From the NCBI RefSeq assembly GCF_014200405.1, contig NZ_JACHBQ010000001.1:682001-746000 (forward strand): DNA of 64,000 nucleotides, written 5' to 3'. Source of the DNA: Cryobacterium roopkundense (GTDB lineage Bacteria; Actinomycetota; Actinomycetes; Actinomycetales; Microbacteriaceae). The notes below the pieces were generated by a model. That model had not been told where the DNA came from, ran no database searches, and was given only the letters and a program-made list of their open reading frames with translations. Both the position numbers and the translations under genes were made by a program. Positions 16,485 to 26,100 of the stretch are shown here, piece after piece (positions within the stretch are counted from its first letter, which is position 1; the number at the start of each line of letters is the position of its first letter).

Positions 16485-17317
16485 GGGCGCGTCAACGATC
16501 CGATGATGCGCAGGATACTCGGCAGGTCGTCTGTCGCAGCGGCAGGGGAGCTGGGGGAGAACCCCACGATGCTCGCGCCGACCACACTGAACTCCGCGCG
16601 CAGAGCGACGACGGCGTTCGTGAGCGCGGCCACGCTCAGGCCGAACGGAACGAGATCGGCGAGCCCGGTCACGGCGGAGGGATCGAGCACGTCCAGGGCG
16701 ATGTGCACGTAGACGCTGGTGGCGCCGGTGGCGCGGACAGCGGCGAGGAGAGCGTCCGGGGCGTTGAGCTCCTCCACCGTGAAACCGCGAATCGACCGAT
16801 TCGTGATGATCTCGGCCTCGGCGGGATCGATGTCGCGTGCGCCCACGAGCACGATCTTGTCGAAGGGAATGTGACTGGCGTCGTCCAGGGCGACGTTGGG
16901 GTGCCCTTCGCCAGCGATCGCCCGCAGCACCATGCCGCAGAAACCGCCGGACGGTGACGTCTCCGGCGTATGGAGTTCGGGGTGGGCCCCGAACCAGAGG
17001 AGCGCGACATCTCCCGGATGCTGCCGGCTGGCGTGCTCGACGGACGCGAGAGAGACGCCGCAGTCGCCGCCGATCGTGAGCGCCCAGTCCTTCGTGAGAC
17101 GCAGCACGGCTGCTTGCCGCTCCCGCACGATTTGAATGGAGGAGAAACGATGGATGCCGGTGTCGAGGGCGTCTCCGGCCTCGACCGGCACGTCGACCTC
17201 CCGTGTCGCCGACGCGGGCAGATCGCCTTGAATGGCCACGGCCCCGTCGACGAGGCGCATGGCGCGTGGAGAAACAGAACCCTGCCATTGTGGAACTACA
17301 ACGAAAGTGGGAGCCAT
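16481..17317 (-). CDS. Arginase-family protein with lost metal ligands
   Basis: A 278-residue protein of the ureohydrolase (arginase/agmatinase) fold. GGDCGVSLASVEH near residue 83 and NxPE-like HTPETSPSGGFCGMVLR fix the family. Three expected manganese ligands are changed: WFDAHxD is here WFGAHPE, and the HxDxDxLDP strand reads HIALDVLDP. The histidine of GAH is kept. The DNA at 16974-17010 and 16681-16710 was re-read and supports these changes. It is therefore probably not a working arginase; it could bind a ligand or partner, or have a new activity. It overlaps the crotonase by 4 bases. Confidence 0.75.
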   Translation of the reverse strand: MAPTFVVVPQWQGSVSPRAMRLVDGAVAIQGDLPASATREVDVPVEAGDALDTGIHRFSSIQIVRERQAAVLRLTKDWALTIGGDCGVSLASVEHASRQHPGDVALLWFGAHPELHTPETSPSGGFCGMVLRAIAGEGHPNVALDDASHIPFDKIVLVGARDIDPAEAEIITNRSIRGFTVEELNAPDALLAAVRATGATSVYVHIALDVLDPSAVTGLADLVPFGLSVAALTNAVVALRAEFSVVGASIVGFSPSSPAAATDDLPSILRIIGSLTRP

Positions 17318-17367
17318 ACTTCAGTATGGCCCGCCGGGTGGCCCGGCGCGAAACGGCGGTCCGTCGG

Positions 17368-18015
17368 TCACATATCCCGGTAGCGGATCGCCGCTGCGAG
17401 GGCGTTGCGCAGGGCGAAGAGATCCAGGCTTGCGCCGAAGCCGGGCGTGTCGCGCTGGATGCGCCATCCTTCCTCGAGCGGCCCGATGTCCAGGCTGTCA
17501 AAGCCGAAGACATCGATGAGCGACGCCACGACTTCCCGTGCCGACGGGTCGTGGCCGGCGACGATCAGTGCGCGACGCTCGGGTGATCCAGCGGGGCGAC
17601 TCTCGGTCGTCAGGCTGACGGCGTCGACGTGATTGAATGCCTTGACCACCCGGGAGTCAGGCAGGTGCGCTTGCACGAGCTCGGACACCGTCGTCGTCTC
17701 GGTGTCGAGCGGCTCGATGGCCCCGTCACGCTTTGGCTCATAATTGTTGGTGTCGATGACGATCTTGCCGGCCAATTCCTCCACGGGAATGCTGGCGAGG
17801 GCCGCGAGTGGCACTGACACGATGACGATATCGCCGGCGAGGGCGGCCTCCGTCGGGGTCGCTGCTCGCGCGCCCTGGCCGAGCTCCGTCACGAGCCAGG
17901 CCAGGGATTGCGGGCCGTGGGCGTTGCTCACCACGACCTTGTAACCATTGCGCACCGCAAGGCGGGCTAACTGGCTGCCCATGTGGCCGGCACCGATGAG
18001 TCCAAGAGTTGTCAT
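17368..18015 (-). CDS. NAD(P)-binding reductase, F420-dependent NADP reductase-like
   Basis: A 215-residue Rossmann-fold protein. The N-terminus TLGLIGAGHMGSQLARLAVRNGYKVVVSN is a complete dinucleotide site, followed by a VIVSVP strand and VIDTNNYEP near residue 88. VVKAFNHVDA near 127 and the C-terminal GFDSLDIGPLEEGWRIQRDTPGF are characteristic of the F420H2:NADP oxidoreductase/YqkD-like group. Many bacterial members act without F420. It lies on the minus strand between the arginase-like gene and pspA with ordinary spacing and is probably expressed alone. Confidence 0.75.
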   Translation of the reverse strand: MTTLGLIGAGHMGSQLARLAVRNGYKVVVSNAHGPQSLAWLVTELGQGARAATPTEAALAGDIVIVSVPLAALASIPVEELAGKIVIDTNNYEPKRDGAIEPLDTETTTVSELVQAHLPDSRVVKAFNHVDAVSLTTESRPAGSPERRALIVAGHDPSAREVVASLIDVFGFDSLDIGPLEEGWRIQRDTPGFGASLDLFALRNALAAAIRYRDM

Positions 18016-18053
18016 AGGGGCATCAAAGCACGGTTTCGGCCACGGCAGCCCGA

Positions 18054-18785
18054 TCAGCTTCCGAGCGCGGGGTTCGATCCTGCCTTCAGGGCCGCCAAGC
18101 GGGCGTCCACCTCGGAGAGTTCCCCGAGGTCTTCGAGGCTCTCGAACTGGGCGTCGAGGCTCGAGGCTGCCAGCTCACTGGCGCCACGCACTCGTGCCTC
18201 TTCGCGACGAATCTTGTCCTCGAACCGGCTGACCTCGCTCGTGGGATCCATCAGGTCAATGCTCTTCACGGCATCCATCACCTGCTGCTGTGCCTGGGCT
18301 GTCTTGGCGCGGGCGATGAGTTCGTCGCGCTTGGAGGAAAGCTGGTTCAGCTTGTCCTTCATGGCGTTGAGGCCGCTCTTGAGCTGCTCGACCACGGCCG
18401 TCTGCGCCACGATCTGCGGTTCGGCCTGTTTCGCTTCCTTCTCGCTCGCGAGTTGGCGACCGAGAGCGACCTTCGCGAGGTTGTCGAATTTGTCAGCATC
18501 CGCGGGATTGCCGCTCGTGCGCAGCTGGTCGGCCTTGCGACTCGCGGCAAGTGCCTTGTTGCCCCACTCGCCGGCGGCTTCCACGTCTTCCCGATAATCG
18601 TCTTCAAGCAGGCGGAGGTTGCCGATCGTCTCAGCGATGGCGCTCTCCGCGTCGGCGATGCTGTTGGTGAAGTCCCGCACCATCTGGTCGAGCATCAGCT
18701 TCGGGTCTTCCGCCGAGTCCAGCAGGGAGTTGATGTTGGCCTTGGCCAGCTGGGAAATACGGCCAAAGATGGACTGTTTCACCAC
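18054..18785 (-). CDS. pspA: PspA/IM30-family membrane stress protein
   Basis: A 243-residue PspA homologue that binds stressed membrane patches. It starts with IFGRISQLAKANINSLLDSAEDP, the classic first helix, then a long coiled coil from about residue 25 to 230 with LMLDQMVRDFTNSIADAESAIAETI and SRFEDKIRREEARVRGASEL. No pspB or pspC genes are present, as is usual for actinobacteria. No intergenic operator was identified upstream. Confidence 0.9.
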   Translation of the reverse strand: MVKQSIFGRISQLAKANINSLLDSAEDPKLMLDQMVRDFTNSIADAESAIAETIGNLRLLEDDYREDVEAAGEWGNKALAASRKADQLRTSGNPADADKFDNLAKVALGRQLASEKEAKQAEPQIVAQTAVVEQLKSGLNAMKDKLNQLSSKRDELIARAKTAQAQQQVMDAVKSIDLMDPTSEVSRFEDKIRREEARVRGASELAASSLDAQFESLEDLGELSEVDARLAALKAGSNPALGS

Positions 18786-19021
18786 GTTGTGGTCCTTTCG
18801 AAAGCCTCAGTGAGGGCGGCGAGTCTTGAACAGATGAGGGCCGTGCTCGGTCGAGCATACGACCCGTCTGGGTTCTAAGTCTAGGAACCGCGTCTGAACA
18901 GGGACTGAGGTCTGGCGTGCGGCCCAGGTTGCACTGTGTTACGCACGCCCTCGCTCCCGGCGCCGTGCGCATCCAGAATAGGGATAACGACTACACCCCA
19001 ACGGATGCGGAGGCGACCGAA

Positions 19022-19798
19022 ATGACACAGCTCACTACTTCGATGTTCGCCCCCCGTCTCGTGGTCATCGAGGTCACCGGGACCCGACCAGACCGCCCGG
19101 AGTATCACGCCAAGGTGCAGGTGCTCAACGGCCGTGTCGTCACCGACGGAGTGAGCGACGGCTGGAACGTCATGCGTATCGCCGCGGCGGACGTCACCCC
19201 CGACGAACTCCTCTGGGATACCCGGCATGCTGACGCCATCGTGATCGTGGGCGGCGAAGACATCACTCCGAGTTTCTATGGGGAAACAACGGGCTACGAG
19301 GGCGAAACCGCGCACTTCGCGGCGGCCGACGAAGGCCAGATCGCGGTCGTGCGGCGTGCTCTGGCCGCAGGCACCCCGCTTCTCGGCATTTGCCGCGGCT
19401 TGCAGATCATCAATGTGGCCCTCGGAGGATCGATCGTTCAGCACATCGACGAGGGAATCCACAAGAACGAGGGCGTACCAATCGACGAGATCCTCTCGAC
19501 GCATACTGTCACCCTCACTACGACGAGCGGGCTGGCCCGTGGCCTGGGCGGCACCGACATTGTCGTGCAAAGCGCCCACCACCAGAGCGTCGGTCGGCTC
19601 GGCGCCGGGCTGGTGGCTGCCGCGGTCGCGCCGGACGGACTCATCGAGGCGCTCGAACACCACACCGCGCCGATCACCGGCGTGCAGTGGCACCCCGAAG
19701 CGCCCGACGCTCCGGCCGACCAGCTGCCCCGGCTGCTCGCCTCCCTACGGGGCCACGTCGAGTCGAGCCGACGGGAGCGGGAGCTCGTAGCCGCCTGA
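19022..19798 (+). CDS. Gamma-glutamyl-gamma-aminobutyrate hydrolase-like (peptidase C26)
   Basis: A 258-residue class I glutamine amidotransferase-fold hydrolase (C26). The cysteine nucleophile is in LLGICRGLQIINVALGG near residue 132, and the catalytic histidine and glutamate are in GVQWHPEA near residue 222. IVVGGEDITPSFYG is also family-typical. Relatives (PuuD) split gamma-glutamyl-GABA in putrescine use; no puu genes are nearby, so the true substrate is open. The start is ATG 19022 because GGAGG lies 8 bases before it; the frame is open further upstream without a good start. Confidence 0.82.
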   Translation: MTQLTTSMFAPRLVVIEVTGTRPDRPEYHAKVQVLNGRVVTDGVSDGWNVMRIAAADVTPDELLWDTRHADAIVIVGGEDITPSFYGETTGYEGETAHFAAADEGQIAVVRRALAAGTPLLGICRGLQIINVALGGSIVQHIDEGIHKNEGVPIDEILSTHTVTLTTTSGLARGLGGTDIVVQSAHHQSVGRLGAGLVAAAVAPDGLIEALEHHTAPITGVQWHPEAPDAPADQLPRLLASLRGHVESSRRERELVAA

Positions 19799-19827
19799 GT
19801 CGGGCAGCACAGGCGGGGTGCCGCCGG

Positions 19828-21057
19828 TCAGGCCGGGCCGAAGGTCTCGTCGAGGGCGGCGGAGAGGTCCGCCACCAGATCCGCGGTGTCTTCGATGCCG
19901 ACCGAGAGACGCAGATGTCCGAACTGCCGAAAGTGCGGCGGATAGCCCGCAACGCGCGGTCCTGAACCGTCCACGTGCACAATCAGGGTCTCATCGTGGC
20001 CGAGTGAGACGGCGGAGGTGATCACGCGCAGAGCGGCCACAAAACAGTTCTGGGTATCAGCGTCACCGTCCACGGCGAAGGCCATCATGCCGCCGAAACC
20101 GTTCGGGAGCTGGCGTATCGCCAGTTCGTGTTGCGGATGCGAGGCGAGCCCGGGGTAGGCGACGTACGCCACGCGCGGATCGGCTTCGAGGAACTCGGCA
20201 ACGGAGAGTGCTGACGCGCAGTGCTGACGGATGCGCAGGGGCAACGTGACCGAGCCGCGCATGATCAACCAGGCGTTGAAGGGGCTGATCACTCCGCCCA
20301 CGTCGACCATGGCATCCAGTTTGATCTCTCGAATCAGGTCGGCGCTGCCGACCACGACGCCACCCATCGCGTCACCGTGCCCGTTGATGTACTTCGTCAA
20401 CGAGTGAACGACGAGGTCGGCGCCGTGATCCAACGGCCGGAACAACGGAGGCGGCGTGAAGGTGTTGTCTACCGACAGGAGTGCGCCGGCGGCATGGGCG
20501 ATCTCGGCAACGGCCGCGACATCCGTCACCGTGGTCGTGGGGTTGCCCACGGTCTCCACATGGACGAGGCGGGTTTCGGGGCGGATGGCGGCGCGCACGG
20601 CGTTGAGATCTGTCGAATCCACGAAGGTGGCCAGGATGCCGTATTTTTTGGTCAGCAGGTCGGTGAACAGGCGATAGACGGCCTCGTAAGTCACGTTGGC
20701 GACAACAACGTGGTCGCCGGATTGCAGCAGCGTGAAGAACACCGCATGCAGGGCGGCCACTCCGCTGCCGAGCACCACGGCCTCTTCGCCGTGTTCGAGC
20801 GCGGCGAGCTTCTGCTGCAGGCCGAGTTGGTTGACGCCGGTGTTGCGCGTGTACAGACCGGTGCCGGTGCCCGACCAGCTGAGGGTGGACGGGTCCTCCG
20901 GCAGGGCAAAGGAATTCGCCATCACGATGGGCGTGCGCAGCGCACCGGAACCGACATCGATCTCGTTGCCTGTGTGCACCGACTGGGTTCCAAACCCCAG
21001 GGTCGCGGGCTCATGCTTGTCGGGGCGGCCGGTGGTGGTCGAGGTCGGCGTAGTCAT
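19828..21057 (-). CDS. Cys/Met metabolism PLP-dependent enzyme
   Basis: A 409-residue enzyme of the trans-sulfuration family (cystathionine gamma-synthase, methionine gamma-lyase and O-acetylhomoserine sulfhydrylase). The PLP lysine is in LVVHSLTKYINGHGDAMGG near residue 217, the phosphate loop is LGSGVAALHAVFFTLLQ near 95, and LLSVDNTFTPPPLFRPLDHGADL precedes the lysine. GFGGMMAFAVDGD matches the C-terminal domain. Which reaction it catalyses cannot be fixed; the Tyr of GLYTRNTGVNQLG (YxR region) is intact. It is convergent with the C26 gene. Confidence 0.85.
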   Translation of the reverse strand: MTTPTSTTTGRPDKHEPATLGFGTQSVHTGNEIDVGSGALRTPIVMANSFALPEDPSTLSWSGTGTGLYTRNTGVNQLGLQQKLAALEHGEEAVVLGSGVAALHAVFFTLLQSGDHVVVANVTYEAVYRLFTDLLTKKYGILATFVDSTDLNAVRAAIRPETRLVHVETVGNPTTTVTDVAAVAEIAHAAGALLSVDNTFTPPPLFRPLDHGADLVVHSLTKYINGHGDAMGGVVVGSADLIREIKLDAMVDVGGVISPFNAWLIMRGSVTLPLRIRQHCASALSVAEFLEADPRVAYVAYPGLASHPQHELAIRQLPNGFGGMMAFAVDGDADTQNCFVAALRVITSAVSLGHDETLIVHVDGSGPRVAGYPPHFRQFGHLRLSVGIEDTADLVADLSAALDETFGPA

Positions 21058-21144
21058 GCCTACACGCTATTGCGATTGCCGAAGGTGTGGGCGCACGTTA
21101 CGTCGCAGACTCACGTGCGGCCCACTTTTGCTGGTCGACAACTG

Positions 21145-22650
21145 CTACTTCTCCACCATGGCGAATTCGCCGGACTCAACCTTCGCACGGTAGCTGAAGA
21201 TCTCCTTCTTGATGACGCGGGCCATCAGGTAGAGGCCGATCACGTTGGGGATCGCCATGGCGAAAATCATCGCGTCGGAGAACGCGATCACGGGGCCGAG
21301 CGACAGCGACGCGCCCACGACCGTGAACATGCAGAACGCCACCTTGAAGCCGAGCTCGGCGCGCGGGCTGTCCTTGAACAGGTAGCCCGTGGCCTTCATG
21401 CCATAGTACGACCACGAGATCATGGTCGAGAAGGCGAAGAGCACAACGGCGACGGCGAGCAGGATCGGGAACCACGGTGCCACGGTTTTGAACGCGGCCG
21501 ACGTGGTCTCGACTCCCGCGGCGCTCGACGTGTCGCGCCAGGTGCCGGTGATCACGATCGCCAGCGCGGTCATGGTGCAGATCACGACGGTGTCGATGAA
21601 GGGCTCGAGCAGGGCGACGAAACCTTCGGTCGCTGGCTCCTTGGTCTTGACCGCGGAGTGGGCGATGGACGCGGAACCCACACCGGCCTCGTTGGAAAAC
21701 GCGGCGCGTTGGAAGCCCTGGATGAGCACACCGACGAAGCCGCCGGCGATGCCCTCCGGGTTGAAGGCGCCGACGAAGATCTGGCTGATCGCGTCCGGGA
21801 TGGCGGTGAAGTTGGTGAAGATCACCGCGAGGCAGCCGATGATGTAGAGAACGGCCATGAACGGCACGATCTTCTCCGTGACCTTGGCGATCGACTTGAT
21901 GCCGCCGATGATGACCGCCGCCACGGCGAGCGCGAAGACGAGGCCGATCACGAAGCGCCACGGTCCGAGGGGCCCGTCGGCACCGCCGGTCACGTTGATG
22001 ATCTGGCTCGTGGCTTGGTTGGCCTGGAACATGTTGCCGCCGCCGATGGCGCCGCCGATGCAGAACAGGGCGAACAGCACGGCGAGGAACTTGCCAAGCC
22101 TGCGCTTGCCGAGGGCGGCGAGGCCATCGCGCAGGTAGTACATCGGTCCGCCGGAGACCGACCCGTCGGCCCGTTCGATGCGGTACTTCACACCGAGCGT
22201 GCATTCGGCCATCTTGGTGCTCATGCTGAGGAACCCGACCACGATCATCCAGAACGTCGCGCCGGGGCCACCGATCGATACGGCGACGGCCACACCGGCG
22301 ATATTGCCGAGCCCGACAGTGCCGGAGATGGCTGTCGTCAGCGCCTGAAAATGAGAGACCTCTCCAGCATCGGCGGGCTCGGAATAGCGCCCGCGCACGA
22401 GGTTGATCGCGTGCTTGATTCCGCGCACGTTTTGAAATTTGAGGTAGATCGTGAAGAACAGCGCCGCGACGACGAGCCACGTCACAATGACGGGAATCTC
22501 CATATAGGAGAGCGACTCCGGGTCGCCGATCTTGACGGAGTAGAAGATGATGCCGCTGATGAAATCGGCGATCGGAGTGAAGGCGGTGCTGATCGTCTCG
22601 TCGATGGTGGCCGTGTGCACGATCGCGGCCGAGGCCGTCTGGCCGATCAC
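21145..22650 (-). CDS. Alanine/glycine:cation symporter (AGCS family)
   Basis: A 501-residue sodium-coupled amino-acid symporter with about 11 transmembrane helices. AGCS markers are GTVGLGNIAGVAVAVSIGGPGATFWM near residue 110, KYRIERADGSVSGGPMYYLRDGL near 155, and the signature AAFSNEAGVGSASIAHSA near 310. The start overlaps the stop of the universal stress protein gene (ATGA at 22647-22650), so both are in one transcript. Substrates are most often alanine or glycine. No riboswitch was seen upstream. Confidence 0.9.
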   Translation of the reverse strand: MIGQTASAAIVHTATIDETISTAFTPIADFISGIIFYSVKIGDPESLSYMEIPVIVTWLVVAALFFTIYLKFQNVRGIKHAINLVRGRYSEPADAGEVSHFQALTTAISGTVGLGNIAGVAVAVSIGGPGATFWMIVVGFLSMSTKMAECTLGVKYRIERADGSVSGGPMYYLRDGLAALGKRRLGKFLAVLFALFCIGGAIGGGNMFQANQATSQIINVTGGADGPLGPWRFVIGLVFALAVAAVIIGGIKSIAKVTEKIVPFMAVLYIIGCLAVIFTNFTAIPDAISQIFVGAFNPEGIAGGFVGVLIQGFQRAAFSNEAGVGSASIAHSAVKTKEPATEGFVALLEPFIDTVVICTMTALAIVITGTWRDTSSAAGVETTSAAFKTVAPWFPILLAVAVVLFAFSTMISWSYYGMKATGYLFKDSPRAELGFKVAFCMFTVVGASLSLGPVIAFSDAMIFAMAIPNVIGLYLMARVIKKEIFSYRAKVESGEFAMVEK

Positions 22651-23078
22651 GGAACCACCGTGACGGGCGTCTTCGACATCTGGATCAGTCGAACCGGGGT
22701 GCTGCCGAAGAGCACCTGCTTGAGCCTGGAATCACCAGTGCGCCCCACGATGATCTGAGTTGCGGTGTGGCGCGTGGCCAGAGAGACCAACTGATCTGCT
22801 GGGCTGCCGTGAACGACACTCGTGGTGGGTGTCACCAAGAATTCCGCGGTGACGTCCACGGCCGGCTGTATGATCTGCTTCTCGGCGGCGGCGATCTCCT
22901 GGGCCTTGCTCGCCGAACGGTGGGCGTTTTCATCGGGGCTGTTGAACGAATAGGGAGACCACGGGATCACATGCACGATGTGGAGCGCCGCCCCCGATTC
23001 GTCGGCGAGCCGACAGGCGAATGCCACGGCCCTTCTGCTCGATTCACTTCGATCAATTCCCACAAGTAATGACGTCAT
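22647..23078 (-). CDS. Universal stress protein (UspA family)
   Basis: A 143-residue UspA-fold protein. The start SLLVGIDRSESSRRAVAFACRLADESG and the ATP-binding loop GRTGDSRLKQVLFGSTPVRLIQ (G-x2-G-x9-GS) mark it as the ATP-binding type. It is the first gene of a two-gene unit with the alanine symporter, an arrangement that suggests it senses energy state or tunes transport. The final TPVTVVP strand is normal. Confidence 0.88.
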   Translation of the reverse strand: MTSLLVGIDRSESSRRAVAFACRLADESGAALHIVHVIPWSPYSFNSPDENAHRSASKAQEIAAAEKQIIQPAVDVTAEFLVTPTTSVVHGSPADQLVSLATRHTATQIIVGRTGDSRLKQVLFGSTPVRLIQMSKTPVTVVP

Positions 23079-23196
23079 TGTCTCTCCTTCGTTGGCTTAT
23101 CGGGATCGCCGATAACACCGCGTGAGGACCAACACTATGTTGAAGATGTGGCAGACGCCCAAACGAGGGGTGGCCGTGGGCGTTCGCTGATTCGGG

Positions 23197-26100
23197 TCAA
23201 CCGAGTGAGAAGACCACGTCAACCCAGTAGTTGCTACTGGCGAAACTCTGCGTCGGAAAGCCCGTCGAACCATAGCGATAGACGCCGTTCGCCCCGTCCG
23301 TGCCGCTCGCGAGGCCGTGCAGTGGGGCGTTGTCGGCCGCCGAACCGAAGAACCCGGGGGTTGCGGCGTACCGGCCCTGCGGTGCGTAGTACGACACCGT
23401 GTACGTGGTGTTGGCCGCGATAGTCACGGGGGTGGCCAGGTTGGCCTGTTGCCACCCTGAAGCGGTCTCCCCGGTGAAGGTCACCGTGGCCAGCCTGGTC
23501 CCCGTTGCTGACCAGAGATATCCGGTGTGGGTGCCGGTGTTCAGGCTCCCCTTGTAGAAGCGGATGCCCGTGACCTTACCGGCCGTATCGGAGCGGAACT
23601 TCATGCCCAGGCCCACGGCCGCGGTGTCTGCCGCGCTCGCCGTGGCGGGAACGGAGCCTACGGCGAAGACGCTGCACGGACACGTCGGCGGTAGCACGGC
23701 TCCCGCCGTGGTGAATGACCAGGTGTAGGGCGACATAGCCTGGCCTGACGCGTTGGTGGCGCCGCTGACGCTGGCCGTGTACGTCGCGCTGGCGGCTAGT
23801 GCAGCGGTGGGCGTGAACGTGGCGGTGTTGGTCGCCGCACCGTAGCCGGTCGCGCCGGAGACAGCCGTGCCGGCCGCGTCCCTGAGGCCGAACACGATCG
23901 ACGAGGCGATGACGGCCTGATTGAACGTTGTCGTCGCGGTGGAGGTCACGGCCACTCCGGTCGCACCGTTCGCGGGAGCGGCCGATACTATCGTGGGCGG
24001 TGTGGTGCTCACAGTTCCCGTCGTGAAGACGAGGTCCACCCAGTAGTTGGCGCCCTTGTACGTGTTCGTGGGAAAAACGCTCGACGCCGAGTACGCGTAT
24101 AGGCCGTTTCCCGACGCGGACGTGCTGCGAAGCGCGCGCAGCGGCGCGCTCTCGGTGTAATCAAGGCCGCCGGGCAGTGCTGACGGATTGGGGTAGAAGA
24201 AACCGGACGCAGAGGCGTAGTGCCCGCGTGGAGCGAAGTAGGACACGACATAGGTGGTGTTCGCCGCAACGGCGACCGGGCTGGAGAAGGTCACTGTTTG
24301 CCAGCCTGACGCGCTCTCACCCGTGAACGTCGCCGTGGCCAGGCGCGTTCCTGTGGCAGACCACAGGCTTCCCGTGTGCGTTCCGGTGTTCGTCGCCGAC
24401 TTGTAGAAGCGCACTCCGGTCACAGCTCCCGCGCTCGATGACGTGAACTTGAGTCCCAGCTCGACGCTGCCGCCATCGCCGGAATCTGCGACATCCGGTG
24501 TCACGGTATTGCCCCAGATGGAGCACGGACACACCACGCCAACGCTCGCACCCGCCCCCGGCGACTCGAGGTTTCCGCTGTCGTCGGCGGCTCGGGTTCT
24601 CACCAACGAGGTCGGGCTGCCGTGCGCGATCCACGTGTAGGTCCACGCGGCTTGTCCGGTTGCCGGGTGCCACGTCGCCCCGGCGTCGGTTGAGATTTCG
24701 ACGCCGGCGACCACGCCGTCGGTGTCAGTCGCAGTGCCGGAGATCGTGACCCTTGTCCCGTCGGCGAGGGTCTGCCCGTTCAGCCCCGAGGTGATCGCCG
24801 AGGTCGGGCTGGTCGTGTCCGTCGTGCGGCTCGCGGCGACGAGGCCCGACATCAGGGTCGCCGGCTGCGCGCCCATGTCGGCGAAGACGTTCACCGTGGC
24901 CTGCTGCATGTTGCGGTCAGCCGCCCGACCCGTGGTGTACCCGTCGAGGCCGTAGGACCACTGGATGGTGCCCGCGCCGAAAACGAGGGCGCCGCTCGGC
25001 GCGCGGTACATGGTGAGGTTGTGCGTCGCGGTGGCCGGCGCGACGGTCGATCCGTAGTCGGTGAACACCTCTGGGGCCGCGACAGTGGTCGACGACATCC
25101 GGAAGGCTCCGGCAGGTCTGAAGCCGTTGTCGGCGTCGACGTCCCACTCGTAGCCGAGAGTGTTCAGCCCGGGGCCGAGGGTGAGTGATTGGGAACCAGT
25201 GAGGGCCGCGGCCGCGGTGTTGCGCCATATTCTCAGAGGGGCATATTCGGCGGGCACGCGGATGTCCGAGGAGCCCGAGACGACGACGAAGTACTGTCCG
25301 GTGAGGGCGTTCTCGGGATTACCGCCACCCGTCGCCGTGCCGAATCGAGGGTCGCGCCAGGTTCCAGTCCAGGACACCGGATCGGTGGGGGCGTCGAAGT
25401 GAGTGTCCTTGTAGCTCACGAGCGTGCGGTTGGCCGTCGTGGTGCCGGCGGCGCTGGGCTCCCAGCGCGTCCTCCAGAAGATTTCATTGCCGCTCAGGAA
25501 AGCCAGATTGACCCCGGCGTCTCGAGCCGCCTCCACGTTGGTTCGCTGGGACCCGGACCAATACTCGTCATGCCCGGTCGAGAGGAAGGTCTCGTGGTTG
25601 AGCAGCTGGGCTCCCCGGATGGATGTGTCCAAGCCGCTCTGGTAGCTCACGTCATAGGCATTTGCCTCCAGAAAACGGATCATGGGGTATTCGGTGTCCA
25701 TGAGCCAGTTCGACCCCTGGCTGCCGGGCGTGAATGGCCGGTTGTACGAGACCTTGAACGCGGCCTTGTACGTGAGGGGTTCGCCCGGAGGGCAGGCCAC
25801 CGAGCAGGAATAGAGGCTGTTGCCGCCGTAGCTGTTGTAGGCCTGCCACGTGGTGTCGGAGGTTTGGAAGACCATCTCGCTTGTGCTCGCGTCGTCGCGC
25901 ACGACGAAGGGAATCACACTCTCACCGCCGGTGTCGTTGCGCACGAGGTGCGCTATGTAGACGCCGGAAACGGAGGCCGCCGGCACGGCCCAGGATGCCG
26001 ACGTTGCCCAGTTGCCGCAGTCGATCAGGCCCGTGGCGGGGAAGGTCTGGCAGACGGGCTGCGCCTGCGGTAGGGACGCAGACGGCAGCAGCCCGGCCAC

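Noticed and set aside
15690..17513. 607-residue open frame joining crotonase with upstream sequence
   Set aside because: The upstream half is an out-of-frame reading of the arginase-like gene; crotonase motifs begin at ATG 16484.
20221..22758. 845-codon open frame on the plus strand
   Set aside because: It lies opposite the trans-sulfuration enzyme and the alanine symporter, whose motifs are complete on the minus strand. Its composition (runs of D, H, R, G) is typical of an antisense shadow in GC-rich DNA.
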